Source: Bacteroidales bacterium UBA4331 (lineage in GTDB: Bacteria > Bacteroidota > Bacteroidia > Bacteroidales > Paludibacteraceae). From it: 28,881 bases of DNA. The DNA lies in assembly GCA_002394395.1 (NCBI GenBank), contig DGTR01000003.1, positions 1 to 28,881 of the forward strand, given 5' to 3'. Each line of letters opens with the position of its first letter. Position 1 is the first letter of the stretch. A model generated the notes under the pieces. It worked only from the letters and a program-made list of their open reading frames with translations, made no database searches and was not told the DNA's origin. Below are positions 15,516-24,639 of this stretch, one piece after another. A program made the translations under genes and the position numbers.

Positions 15516-18500
15516 AAAGAATAATCATTATATTGTGCTGTATCGCTACGGTGACGTACGTGTATGGTCTAGGATGGACCACATATTTTGCTTACAATCA
15601 GGTTACGCAGATCGCTATGTCACCGGATCGGGTGTACGCCGTTTCGGACGGCAGTCTCTATAGTGTAGAGAAAGCAAGTGAAAAGATTCAGACCTACGGC
15701 AGCCAATCGGGTTTGCACAGTACCGGCATCTCCTGCATCTATTATGACGAGGCGGGATCTCAACTTTTCATCGCCTATAAAACAGGAAAAATAGATTTGA
15801 TGCGCGCAAACGGTGTGCAGTATATCAGCGACCTTTACGACAAAGATATGACGCAGCGCAAGACCGTGAATAACATCACTATTCATGGTCGTATGGCGTA
15901 TCTGTCCACCGCCTTCGGCATCCAGACGATGGACCTGAGGCAGAACAAGTTGGTCGATAGCTACTGGCTGCGTCCCAACGGCGCAGAGACGGATATACAA
16001 GATGTGCTGCTCCTCGGCGACAGCATCTACGCCTTCACGACAGACAGTCTGTTTTGCGCCAAGATGAGCGATAACATCGTCGATTACCGGTTCTGGAAGC
16101 GGGAACTTCGCGGCGGACGCATCGCGCCGGATGTAAACAAAGGCGTTCATTATCAGGACGGCACAAGCGATTGGTATGCGGGCGGAGCCGAAGGTATCGT
16201 GCGTATCAGCGCCGCCGAGCGGGTGTGCTACAAGCCTGCAGGACCGATTGCCAATTTCCCCTATAGCATCACCGCTAAAGGAGGACAAGTATGGGCGGTT
16301 CCGGGTGGACGATGGGCGGTACAGAACTTCCGGCCGGGCATAGTCATGCACTACAACGGCAAGCAATGGGTGAACATAGAAAACTACTCCATCCAATCCA
16401 AGACAGGTCTTGAAGCTTTGGATTTCATGAACACGGCGGTCGATCCGCGTGACCCGAGCCATTATTTCATCACCAGCTACGGCACGGGCTTGTATGAGTT
16501 CCGGGCGGACAGTCTTGTGAAGCACTACCTGCCGGCGGAAGACAACACGATAGTTGCAATTATTCCCGATGTCCCTACGCTATACACCCGTCTGGATTGC
16601 GCGATGTACGACGAGGACAATAACTTATGGTTCTTCACCACCGGCGGAGAGAAACAGTTACAATGCCTGGATGCCAATCAACAATGGCACGCCGTCTCTA
16701 TCCGGGAAAACGGAGGAGGACCGTTTGACATCCCTACCCCGACAGGGTTATTCGTGGATAAGAGGAACGCCAACCATAAATGGTTCAGCATCGGTCGTAG
16801 CGACCAAATCAGTCTGGTACTGTTGGATGACGGAGGCACAAGATGGGAAGAGTCGGACGACAGGATTCAAGTTCGCAAGAGTTGGACCGACCAACACGGA
16901 AGAGCTTTCCAGCCGCTATTCATCTATGGTATCGCCCAAGATGCTTTAGAACGTGTCTGGATCATCACCGAGAATGGCGCCGGATACATTGATAACTCCA
17001 CCGACTACCTCCAATCGGATGCTATCGTCCGTCCGGACATAGAGGACGAGAACGGCGAGAACCCGATCACAAGCCTTCAGATGTCGGCTATCGCTATTGA
17101 TTCGGACGGACAGATATGGTTGGGCACCAACGACTTAGGCATCTACGTACTGGACGGCGCAGCGACGGAGATCACGGCGCACTATACGACCGGGAACTCC
17201 GCCATGCCATCCAACACCATCTTGTCCCTAAGCGCCGACGCAAACGGCAAAGTATGGATCGGCACTTCCGAAGGTCTGGTATGTTGCGACACGCATGGCA
17301 GCGGAGAAGGGCTGAACGGCAAGGTGACGGATGAAGAGGACCATCTGGATCCGGGCAGTATGATGCAATGGAGACTCCACCTGTCTTACAATGATGCCAC
17401 CGAAGTGGTAGGCAGCCGTGAACGCATTTATGCTATCGCTAACGGTGCACTCTTCTCTTTTGACCGCGCAGATGAGGCCCTGGAATACTGGGACCGGAGC
17501 AAAGGACTGAACGGAAACACCATTTCGCATATATGCTTGGACAAGAACTCACAAAATCTGGTAATCGTCTATTACGACGGGCGTATCGACCTCATGGATA
17601 AAGACGGTTCCATCCGTCAGATGCCGGATTTATACACCAAAGCCGGAACCGTCTCGTTTAACGTCAACCGCGTACGGACAGGGGAGAGATACACCTATCT
17701 GGCAATGTCTTTCGGCATCATCGCAATCGATTGCAAACGGGGCGAAGTGAAAGATACCTATTATATCGGTCATGAGGCAGCGGATGTGAACGTGCTCGCC
17801 GTCTTTGAGAAAGGCGACTCGATATACGCCTTCTCGGCAGACACGATGTACAGCGGTTGTATGCGTGACAACCTGGCGGACTACCATTTCTGGCACGCGA
17901 GCAAAGCATCCCTTCGCAACCTGAGCCACGCAGAGACATACCACGACCAGATCTTCACGGTCCAGCACGACTCTTTGTACTGCTATCAGAACGGCGCATG
18001 GGGGCTGGTGAACGGCAAGAAAATCTCATGGATTCATGCCTCGGAAGGCAAACTGCTTGTATGCTCCGAGTCACAGAACCTCTACGAACTCAACGAAGAG
18101 GGCAAGTTCATAGGGCTTTGCGACCGATACCATATCCACGATGCCATTTATTCGCAAGGCGAGTATTGGTTAGGCGAGCAGAACTGGGGACTGATCCGCT
18201 TAGGCGCCTCCGGCGATGGCATCTACCATACGGAAGGGCCAAACACCAATTCGGCTTATTTCATCCATGCGGCACACGGATACATCTATGCCGTGAATGG
18301 CGGACGGTGGGCAACAGAATATATCCGTCCGGCGAGAGTCAATGTGTATGACGGTACCAGCTGGCGCGGAGTAACCGAATACGAGTTTAGTGCGAACTTA
18401 GGCAAAAGGATCATTGACCCCGTGAGTTTGGCGGTCGATAACGAGGATCCGGGACATTTCTACGTAGCGGCTTACGGATGCGGAGTGATTGAATTCCGGG

Positions 18501-19585
18501 ATTTCCAACCCGTTAAGCAACATAGCTATTATAACAGCTCTCTGCGCCCCGTTAACAGCACCATCGATTCGGTTTTCTTTACCCGTACGGACGGCGCGAT
18601 GATGGATAAAGAGGGTAACCTTTGGGTACTCAACTCCACCACCATAGGCCAACCGCTGCACGTCCTGACAAAGTCCGGACAATGGGTCGGCTTGAACATG
18701 CGGAGCGGAGGAACAAATATCGTATTCAATACGCCGGCAGGCATTTGGCCGGACAGGCGCGACAGCCGCTACAAATGGATGATGGACCAACGAGCGGACA
18801 ACCGCGGCGTAGTCTTCCATTTCGATAACGGCACGCCAACCACCGCGTACGACGACTATTGCATGCATCGTAACAGTTTTATCGATCAGAACAACAACCT
18901 GCTCTCACCTACTTTCTTCTACTGCCTGACGCAGGATAAGAACAACCGCGTATGGATCGGTACTGAGAAAGGTATCCTGATCATCCCGAGCGAAGTGGAT
19001 TTCTTCAAATCCGACGCCTGCAAGCGGATCATTATTCCGCGTAATGACGGTACGGGATTAGGCGATTACCTGTTAGGCGAAGAGCAGATTCAATGTATGC
19101 TGGCGGATGAAGGTAACCGGATGTGGATCGGTACCGCCGGATCGGGTCTGTACCTCATCGAGGATGATACCATTACCGTAGCGCATTTCACGGAGACCAA
19201 CAGTCTTCTTCCGTCCAATAACGTGCTCTCGCTAACCCTCGTGCCGGAGACAGGCGAACTCTTCGTCGGCACGGAGAAAGGTATCGCCTCCTACCGCAGC
19301 GACGCGAGCGAAGCGAAAGAAGATATGTCCGGTGCCTACGCCTACCCTAACCCTGTTCGTCCGGATTACGGCGGTATGATCAGTATCACAGGGCTCATGG
19401 ATAACTCCGAAGTGCGCATCATCGATGCCGGTGGAGGATTAGTATGCCGCACCCGCAGCCACGGCGGAACAGCCGTCTGGGACGGCAAACTGCCTGACGG
19501 CAGACGCGCTACGCCGGGCGTCTATACCGCCCTTTGCAACGCCCTCAAGGGACATACGGCCGTGAAGATTCTCGTGATACGATAA
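15512..19585 (+). CDS. porZ: PorZ-like type IX secretion protein, internally duplicated
   Basis: 1357 residues with an N-terminal signal peptide (MKRIIIILCCIATVTYVYG). PorZ takes part in type IX secretion at the cell surface and in handing anionic LPS to the PorU sortase. The usual protein has two beta-propellers and a C-terminal domain in about 780 residues. Here the propeller region occurs twice. Copy 1 starts near 22 (WTTYFAYNQVTQI, RVYAVSDGSLYS, GKIDLM) and copy 2 near 616 (MQWRLHLSYNDATEV, RIYAIANGALFS, GRIDLM), joined by an acidic linker (VTDEEDHLDPG). Both copies contain Reg_prop-like strands such as GQIWLGTNDLGIYVLDG and NRMWIGTAGSGLYLIED. A single C-terminal domain (about 1273-1357; AYPNPVRPDYGG, TPGVYTAL, KILVIR) follows copy 2. 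No frameshift or stop is seen at the join. It follows rdgB by 12 bp. Confidence 0.88.
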   Translation: MKRIIIILCCIATVTYVYGLGWTTYFAYNQVTQIAMSPDRVYAVSDGSLYSVEKASEKIQTYGSQSGLHSTGISCIYYDEAGSQLFIAYKTGKIDLMRANGVQYISDLYDKDMTQRKTVNNITIHGRMAYLSTAFGIQTMDLRQNKLVDSYWLRPNGAETDIQDVLLLGDSIYAFTTDSLFCAKMSDNIVDYRFWKRELRGGRIAPDVNKGVHYQDGTSDWYAGGAEGIVRISAAERVCYKPAGPIANFPYSITAKGGQVWAVPGGRWAVQNFRPGIVMHYNGKQWVNIENYSIQSKTGLEALDFMNTAVDPRDPSHYFITSYGTGLYEFRADSLVKHYLPAEDNTIVAIIPDVPTLYTRLDCAMYDEDNNLWFFTTGGEKQLQCLDANQQWHAVSIRENGGGPFDIPTPTGLFVDKRNANHKWFSIGRSDQISLVLLDDGGTRWEESDDRIQVRKSWTDQHGRAFQPLFIYGIAQDALERVWIITENGAGYIDNSTDYLQSDAIVRPDIEDENGENPITSLQMSAIAIDSDGQIWLGTNDLGIYVLDGAATEITAHYTTGNSAMPSNTILSLSADANGKVWIGTSEGLVCCDTHGSGEGLNGKVTDEEDHLDPGSMMQWRLHLSYNDATEVVGSRERIYAIANGALFSFDRADEALEYWDRSKGLNGNTISHICLDKNSQNLVIVYYDGRIDLMDKDGSIRQMPDLYTKAGTVSFNVNRVRTGERYTYLAMSFGIIAIDCKRGEVKDTYYIGHEAADVNVLAVFEKGDSIYAFSADTMYSGCMRDNLADYHFWHASKASLRNLSHAETYHDQIFTVQHDSLYCYQNGAWGLVNGKKISWIHASEGKLLVCSESQNLYELNEEGKFIGLCDRYHIHDAIYSQGEYWLGEQNWGLIRLGASGDGIYHTEGPNTNSAYFIHAAHGYIYAVNGGRWATEYIRPARVNVYDGTSWRGVTEYEFSANLGKRIIDPVSLAVDNEDPGHFYVAAYGCGVIEFRDFQPVKQHSYYNSSLRPVNSTIDSVFFTRTDGAMMDKEGNLWVLNSTTIGQPLHVLTKSGQWVGLNMRSGGTNIVFNTPAGIWPDRRDSRYKWMMDQRADNRGVVFHFDNGTPTTAYDDYCMHRNSFIDQNNNLLSPTFFYCLTQDKNNRVWIGTEKGILIIPSEVDFFKSDACKRIIIPRNDGTGLGDYLLGEEQIQCMLADEGNRMWIGTAGSGLYLIEDDTITVAHFTETNSLLPSNNVLSLTLVPETGELFVGTEKGIASYRSDASEAKEDMSGAYAYPNPVRPDYGGMISITGLMDNSEVRIIDAGGGLVCRTRSHGGTAVWDGKLPDGRRATPGVYTALCNALKGHTAVKILVIR

Positions 19586-19603
19586 TAATGAAAAGGCTAT
19601 AGA

Positions 19604-19633
19604 CAAAAAAAAGCAGGCAAGTGCCTGCTTTTT
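19604..19633. terminator. bidirectional terminator between porZ and folE
   Basis: AAGCAGGCA (19611-19619), loop AG and TGCCTGCTT (19622-19630) form a 9-bp stem. It has an A-run on the left and a T-run on the right, so it works for both converging transcripts. It lies 18 bp after the porZ stop and a few bases after the folE stop. Confidence 0.9.
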
Positions 19634-19635
19634 CT

Positions 19636-20220
19636 TCACCCTTTGATGAGTTTCATGAACTCTTCTCGGGTTTTGGCTTGATTGAAGACCCCGGTGAAAT
19701 CCGAAGTGACGGTCATGGCGTGTTGTTTCTGTACGCCGCGCATCTGCATGCATAAATGCTCCGCCTCGATGACCACCATCACTCCGAGGGGATCAAGGGT
19801 GTTCTGGATGCACTCCTTGATCTGGGTCGTTAGGCGTTCCTGGACCTGTAGCCGCCGCGCGAAGACATCCACCACGCGGGCGATCTTACTCAGGCCCGTG
19901 ATCCGTCCGTTGGGGATATACGCCACGTGCACCTTCCCGAAGAACGGCAGCATGTGGTGTTCGCAAAGGGAGTAGAAATCAATATCTTTGACCACCACCA
20001 TCTGGCGGTAGTCCTCCTCAAAGAGCGCCGAGCGAAGAATCGCCTCCGGGTCCTCGTTATAGCCCTTGCAAAGGAACTGAAGGGCTTTTCCTACCCGATG
20101 CGGCGTCTTGACCAGACCTTCTCGGGTCGGGTCTTCACCTATTTGCGTCAAGGTCTTCTCTACCGCCCTGGCGATCTCATCTGTCACCTGCTGAGAGGGA
20201 TGAAATTCTTGCAGATCCAT
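19636..20220 (-). CDS. folE: GTP cyclohydrolase I
   Basis: 194 residues, normal length. Converts GTP to 7,8-dihydroneopterin triphosphate, the first step to tetrahydrofolate. The signature FYSLCEHHMLPFFGKVHVAY holds zinc ligands Cys86 and His89; the third ligand is Cys157 in EAEHLCMQMRGV. GLSKIARVVDVFARRLQVQE and MTVTSDFTGVF are also typical. The ATG overlaps the stop of the upstream SPOR gene by one base (TAATG), so translation is probably coupled. Confidence 0.98.
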   Translation of the reverse strand: MDLQEFHPSQQVTDEIARAVEKTLTQIGEDPTREGLVKTPHRVGKALQFLCKGYNEDPEAILRSALFEEDYRQMVVVKDIDFYSLCEHHMLPFFGKVHVAYIPNGRITGLSKIARVVDVFARRLQVQERLTTQIKECIQNTLDPLGVMVVIEAEHLCMQMRGVQKQHAMTVTSDFTGVFNQAKTREEFMKLIKG

Positions 20221-20609
20221 TATTGCAACACTTGAATTTTATCGCGCACAATATACGTATCTCCCATCAATTCGGGATATTGCGCCACGATGACTTTCTT
20301 ATATTCCCGCGCCTCTTCATACGTACGGAAATCACCTATACGTACTTTCCAGAACGGCGGCAGATACTGGACATAGACAGACTGCGTGAGGGTCTCTTTG
20401 ACTTTCTCCTCCAGCTCCAGCGCCTCGCCTTTCGCCGTCTGCTGCTGGTTGGAGGAGTAGATCTGGACGCGATAGCCGTCCATCTCCACCAACTCGTGCT
20501 TACCGTGTATCGCTTCGTCCAAGAGTATCGACATCGCGGAGTCCTGCACGATCTGGATACCCGGTATCGAGTCCAAAACGGATAATAATATGACTAATAT
20601 TAGTTTCAT
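20220..20609 (-). CDS. SPOR-domain protein
   Basis: 129 residues from the ATG at 20609, which puts a hydrophobic signal or anchor (MKLILVILLSVL) at the N-terminus. An upstream in-frame ATG at 20648 is less likely. Residues about 45-128 form a SPOR domain: DGYRVQIYSS, a helix LELEEKVKETL, VYVQYLPPFWKVRIGDFRTY, EEAREYKKVI and the closing YIVRDKIQVL. SPOR domains bind glycan strands lacking stem peptides, often at the division site. The stop overlaps the folE start by one base; the next gene upstream is 74 bp away. Confidence 0.88.
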   Translation of the reverse strand: MKLILVILLSVLDSIPGIQIVQDSAMSILLDEAIHGKHELVEMDGYRVQIYSSNQQQTAKGEALELEEKVKETLTQSVYVQYLPPFWKVRIGDFRTYEEAREYKKVIVAQYPELMGDTYIVRDKIQVLQ

Positions 20610-20683
20610 ATAGGCTAAATCTCTAACGAATAACCAACTTATCACCAACTTATATCTAACGATTCAATGCAAATTTTGTGCCA

Positions 20684-22378
20684 TTAGTAGCGGAACGACG
20701 AACCACCAACGAACTCGCGGAGGAAGGATGTAGGCGGAATCTCACGCTCGGGAACCGGTACGAAATACTGCAGGAACTTCAGGAGCCTGTGCGCCTCGCT
20801 GTACTCGTCGCAGAACTTAGGCACCTCCTGCAAGATCGGTTCCGCATGGCGTTTCAATACCGCGAACTCGAAGATCAGCGCGGAGTTGAACATCACATCC
20901 GCTTCCTCCTGGAAGGGATAGACCCATTTGGTCTCGCCCCGGATGACCGACGGGCAGCGGGCAATCGTCTCGCGTGCCGAGAAACCGCGGTACTTATAGT
21001 CGCGCACGATGCGGCGCAAGAGACGGATATCCGTCGTCGGAATCCAGTTATGGTTATCAATATTGATGGTCGTCAGGGCAGATACGTAGATCTTATACGT
21101 CAGCTCGCGCGGCACGTCCGGCAGGATGCACGGATTGAGCGCATGCAGACCCTCGATGACGAGAACGGAATCCTTCTGGAGTTTGAGCTTGTTGCCCTTA
21201 AAGACCCGCTCGCCTTTGGTAAAATCGTACGTCGGCAGGTTGACCTCTTTGCCCTCCAGCAGATCCTTCATCTGCTCCCTGAAGAACGGCAGATCGACTG
21301 CGTTAACCGTCTCGAAGTCATACTGGCCGTTCTCGTCCTTCGGCGTATCCACGCGGTTGACAAAATAGTCATCCATGGAGAGCACCTCCGGCTTGATACC
21401 ATCGACCAGCAGCTGGATCTGCAGACGCTTGGAGAAAGTAGTCTTACCGGACGACGAAGCACCGGAGATAAAGACGATCTTCGGCCGTTTGGCGGCAATA
21501 GAGTCCGCTATCTGGGCGATCTTCTTCTCGTGCAAAGCCTCCGCTAACTTGATCAGCCCGAAAGACTTGTTCTGCTTGCAGGCCACGTTAAAATCATTGA
21601 CGTTATTGATGCGCAGCAGTTTGTTCCAGCGGTTGTACTCCTGGAAGATGGAGAACATCTTATCCTGCGGAATGGCATCCTCGAGGATGGTCGGGTTCGT
21701 ACGGTTCGGGATACGCAGCAACAGGCCGTCCTGGAAGGGCTGCAAATCAAACACATTGAGATAGCCCGAAGACGGCAGAAGAACGTTCGTATAATAATCG
21801 ATAAAATCCCCCATACGGAAATAGCGGCAGTAGGGGTTTCCGAGCGCCTCGAAGATCGAAGACTCGTTGTTGTACCGCTCGGCGAACATGCGGATGACCT
21901 CTTTGGTCTGTTTCTCTTCCTCGTAGATCGGCCGGTTCTCCGCGATGATTTGGAGCATCCGCGCCTTGATAGCCCGTACCATCTCGGGCGTCACTACCGG
22001 CGGCTCTTTCTCGTCCTCGGAGTCCGTGTCCTTGGACTGATGCCATTGGAGCGTGCAGTAATAACCTTTGCTGATCGGGTGCTCGATACGCAAGTCGATG
22101 TCGGGGAATAACTCATTGATGGCGCAGGCCAACACCATATTTAGTGTACGCACGTACGCGCGCATGCCCGAAGGCGAGCTGGCGTCCAGAAACTCAATAT
22201 CTTTGGGCTTATACAGCAGGAAATCGAGGTTCTCCACCTTATAGTTCACGTACGCAGCGATAATCGGATACGGCAACTGAATACCCAGCAGGTCTTTCAG
22301 TTCGATCAACGATATTCCGCGCGGCACATCGTGATACGCGTGCGTGTTCTTGCAATAAATAGTGATGGTTTGCTCCAT
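20684..22378 (-). CDS. TGS-domain uridine kinase-like P-loop protein
   Basis: 564 residues. The N-terminus (about 1-65) looks like a TGS domain. Residues to about 290 resemble the editing/TGS part of threonyl-tRNA synthetase. The C-terminal part is a uridine kinase/phosphoribulokinase-type ATPase with P-loop GASSSGKT (306-313) and a Walker B-like SVLVIEGLHALNP. DDYFVNRVDTPKDENG matches the substrate loop of the PRK/URK family. This fused architecture is widespread in Bacteroidota and usually annotated as nucleoside kinase; the true substrate is not known to me. The gene follows kdsA across a 9-bp tandem repeat. Confidence 0.9.
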   Translation of the reverse strand: MEQTITIYCKNTHAYHDVPRGISLIELKDLLGIQLPYPIIAAYVNYKVENLDFLLYKPKDIEFLDASSPSGMRAYVRTLNMVLACAINELFPDIDLRIEHPISKGYYCTLQWHQSKDTDSEDEKEPPVVTPEMVRAIKARMLQIIAENRPIYEEEKQTKEVIRMFAERYNNESSIFEALGNPYCRYFRMGDFIDYYTNVLLPSSGYLNVFDLQPFQDGLLLRIPNRTNPTILEDAIPQDKMFSIFQEYNRWNKLLRINNVNDFNVACKQNKSFGLIKLAEALHEKKIAQIADSIAAKRPKIVFISGASSSGKTTFSKRLQIQLLVDGIKPEVLSMDDYFVNRVDTPKDENGQYDFETVNAVDLPFFREQMKDLLEGKEVNLPTYDFTKGERVFKGNKLKLQKDSVLVIEGLHALNPCILPDVPRELTYKIYVSALTTINIDNHNWIPTTDIRLLRRIVRDYKYRGFSARETIARCPSVIRGETKWVYPFQEEADVMFNSALIFEFAVLKRHAEPILQEVPKFCDEYSEAHRLLKFLQYFVPVPEREIPPTSFLREFVGGSSFRY

Positions 22379-22390
22379 AATGGTATGTTG

Positions 22391-22435
22391 TTTTTCTAGT
22401 TTCTCTAGTTTTTCTAGTTTCTCTAGTTTTCCTAG
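22391..22435. repeat. 9-bp tandem repeat containing the kdsA stop codon
   Basis: Five 9-bp units (TTTTTCTAG, TTTCTCTAG, TTTTTCTAG, TTTCTCTAG, TTTTCCTAG) run from 22391 to 22435 and fill most of the kdsA-kinase gap. The kdsA TAG (22434-22432 on minus) is part of the last unit, and every other unit carries the same TAG. Confidence 0.85.
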
Positions 22436-23211
22436 TTGACGAGTTCGTCGATTCGTAACGCTTGTTCGAGCAGGGCGCGCATGTCCGAGAGCCGCACTTG
22501 GTTGGCGGCGTCAGAGATGGCTTTGTCGGGATCGGGGTGCGTCTCGATGAACAGGCCGTCCACACCGACCGCTAACGCAGCACGCATCAGATACGGCACC
22601 ATCGCCCGGTTGCCGCCGGTGATACCCGCCTGCGACGAAGGTTGCTGCACCGAATGCGTAGCGTCGAAGATCACCGGACAACCGAACCGCCGCATCTCCA
22701 CCAGTCCCGTCATATCGACTACCAGCCGGCCGTAACCGAAGGACGAACCTCTCTCCGTGAGCCACAAGTGCCCTTCTCTGCTTGCGCCGGGAGCCACCTG
22801 CTCGATCTTCTCTATCGCCCCTTTCATATCCCACGGCGCCATGAACTGGCCTTTCTTGACGTTGACAATCCGTCCGGTCTTCGCCGCCGCCTGCAAGAGG
22901 TCGGTCTGACGGCTTAGGAACGCCGGTATCTGCAGAACATCGGCGACTTCCGCTACCGGCGCGCACTGCCAGGACTCATGCACGTCCGTCACGATCGGCA
23001 GGTCGTACATCCGTTTGACCTCCTCCAGGATCTTCAGCCCCTCGTCCATACCGATGCCGCGCGCCGACGCAGAGGTGCGGTTCGCTTTGTCGAACGAAGA
23101 CTTGAAATAGAGGGTGATACCCAACTCATAGCAGAGATGATTCAAAGTCTCCGCCGTCTCCATGACGATCTCTCTATTTTCGATGGCGCAAGGCCCGGCA
23201 ATCAGGAACAT
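22432..23211 (-). CDS. kdsA: 3-deoxy-8-phosphooctulonate synthase
   Basis: 259 residues. Condenses phosphoenolpyruvate with arabinose 5-phosphate to KDO-8-phosphate for the LPS inner core. Motifs: FLIAGPCAIENRE near the start, YFKSSFDKANRTS, VTDVHESWQ, QIPAFLSRQTDLL, VNVKKGQFMAPWDM, LTERGSSFGYG and DATHSVQQP. The GPCAIE motif has Cys8 where metal-independent KdsA enzymes have Asn, so it belongs to the metal-dependent class. The stop lies in a 9-bp tandem repeat; the upstream gene ends 37 bp before the start. Confidence 0.97.
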   Translation of the reverse strand: MFLIAGPCAIENREIVMETAETLNHLCYELGITLYFKSSFDKANRTSASARGIGMDEGLKILEEVKRMYDLPIVTDVHESWQCAPVAEVADVLQIPAFLSRQTDLLQAAAKTGRIVNVKKGQFMAPWDMKGAIEKIEQVAPGASREGHLWLTERGSSFGYGRLVVDMTGLVEMRRFGCPVIFDATHSVQQPSSQAGITGGNRAMVPYLMRAALAVGVDGLFIETHPDPDKAISDAANQVRLSDMRALLEQALRIDELVN

Positions 23212-23248
23212 AAAGACATTTACGATTTGGTCATTTACAATGTACTAT

Positions 23249-24556
23249 TTAGTCCACCGTACGGTAAGCGCGAGCCCACTGAACTTTCAGTTTGCCTTCG
23301 CCGCCTTTCTCGTTACCCGGCAACCAGCTCTGTGCGAAATAGAACATCGCCTCTTTCGGCAGACGGTTCGGCAGACGGAGTACCTCCATATCGTTCACGA
23401 ACCAGATCAACTCGTTCTTCGTCCAGCGGAAGGTATAGACGTGGTACATCGAACGGAGGACACCGGTCAGATCGACCATCTGCGTCTTCGGGCCATCGAC
23501 ATAACCCATCTGGTGGGTCGAGCCGTTATAGTGATAGAGGGCTACCATCGGGCTACCTTGTTTGCCCGTCGAGAGACCGAAGAAATGGTGACCGATACCT
23601 TGCGTACGCACTTTCGCCATGAACATTCCCGACTCCTGCGCAAACGCCTCTTTGGTATTCATCACATCGGAGGTGAACTCAAACACATGCTCCGTGAATC
23701 CTTTCTTCTCGTCCCAAGCGACCGCTTTCTTGGTCTCCTGACGCGTCTCGAGATCCATACGGCCCTCGGCGAAGAAGGTGTTCTTGCCGCCGTTATACGC
23801 CTGAAGCTCGGAGGTGCGCGAGTGACCGTCTTTCATCGCAGGATTCGCATAGCCGTAACCCGGTTTCCAGTTCTTGGAAGACGTCATGTCGTCGTCGAAG
23901 GAAGGACGGAAGAGCTCTGCCCAGTCGATCTTCTCCTCACGGGAAGTAAAATAGAACTTGATATCTTCGGAATTAGCCAGCTCCAGATAGCGTTTCTCGG
24001 TCTTGTACTCCTCGGAGTGCTCCCAACGCTTGGCATCCGCCCAGAGCGCGTTACGCTGCTTGAAATCCTCGGTCGAAGTCTCTTTCTCCAGCTCCGTAAG
24101 TTGTTTCAACTCCGGCGAGTTCAGCACTTTCTGGTAGTTCTTGTAGAACGCCGAACGATAGATCATGTTGTACATACGACGCTCGGAAGCAGTCACGGAG
24201 TTGTCCTCTTTGTTCTGGAAAGCATCGCTGTCACGGAACTTCAGGAAGGCCTGGAAGGTCTCGCTGTCCTGCGCGTACTTGTAACCCTTCATACGCAAGG
24301 TAGAAGACAGACGATCAAGCGTCGCCATCTTACGACCCTCGTCCGTGTCCTTGTACTTACGGTTCTTCAGAGTGTTCTTCTTCTCTTGGAAATCCGAACT
24401 CTCAACGATCTTCTTGAGCTCGTTGTACTCCGCCAATTCAGGCGATTTCTCGATAGCACGCCAGCGTTTTACACGCTCTTGCATGTCGTGGATGGTTTTC
24501 TCGAACGCATCGGTCGAGCTCATTTTGCCGGTTAATCTGGCTGCAAATAGGTTCAT
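23249..24556 (-). CDS. GH16-fold (concanavalin A-like) protein with N-terminal helical repeats, probably non-catalytic
   Basis: 435 residues without a signal peptide, so probably cytoplasmic. Residues about 20-210 are highly charged and helical, with repeated phrases SPELAEYNELKKIVESSDF, SETFQAFLKFRDSDAF, SPELKQLTELEKETSTEDF and SEEYKTEKRYLELANSEDI. The C-terminal half resembles a GH16/LamG-like jelly roll (FTEHVFEFTSDV, GMFMAKVRTQGIGHHFFGLS, YHVYTFRWTKNELIWFVNDM). Where GH16 enzymes carry the catalytic ExDxE strand, this protein reads SPMVALYHYNG, so hydrolase activity is doubtful. A Met at residue 12 (24523) is an alternative start. I do not know a function. It sits between the LOG-like gene and kdsA. 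Confidence 0.75.
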   Translation of the reverse strand: MNLFAARLTGKMSSTDAFEKTIHDMQERVKRWRAIEKSPELAEYNELKKIVESSDFQEKKNTLKNRKYKDTDEGRKMATLDRLSSTLRMKGYKYAQDSETFQAFLKFRDSDAFQNKEDNSVTASERRMYNMIYRSAFYKNYQKVLNSPELKQLTELEKETSTEDFKQRNALWADAKRWEHSEEYKTEKRYLELANSEDIKFYFTSREEKIDWAELFRPSFDDDMTSSKNWKPGYGYANPAMKDGHSRTSELQAYNGGKNTFFAEGRMDLETRQETKKAVAWDEKKGFTEHVFEFTSDVMNTKEAFAQESGMFMAKVRTQGIGHHFFGLSTGKQGSPMVALYHYNGSTHQMGYVDGPKTQMVDLTGVLRSMYHVYTFRWTKNELIWFVNDMEVLRLPNRLPKEAMFYFAQSWLPGNEKGGEGKLKVQWARAYRTVD

Positions 24557-24589
24557 AAAAAACTTCGTTTTTTCTGGAGCTTCGGCGTC

Positions 24590-24620
24590 GTCGAGTTGCG
24601 TAAGCGAGCTTACACTCGAC
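24590..24620. other. long hairpin in the leader between the LOG-like and GH16-fold genes
   Basis: GTCGAGT (24590-24596) pairs with ACTCGAC (24614-24620), and GTAAGC pairs with GCTTAC inside, leaving a 3-nt bulge and a GA loop. The stretch AAGCGAGCTT in its centre is also at 14530-14539 in the MITE-like element. A smaller stem AAAAAAC-TTC-GTTTTTT (24557-24573) sits directly before the ATG. No other feature is seen in this 83-bp gap. Confidence 0.6.
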
Positions 24621-24639
24621 TAGCACGAACCTTCATAAA

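Noticed and set aside
20610..20683. Possible promoter with ATAAGTTGG repeats before the SPOR gene
   Set aside because: A TTTG is present but no acceptable TAnnTTTG at 20-nt spacing; the ATAAGTTGG copies alone are not enough.
23162..24535. 457-codon plus-strand frame opposite the GH16-fold gene
   Set aside because: Antisense shadow with Leu/Val/Arg-rich composition and no motif; it also runs into kdsA.
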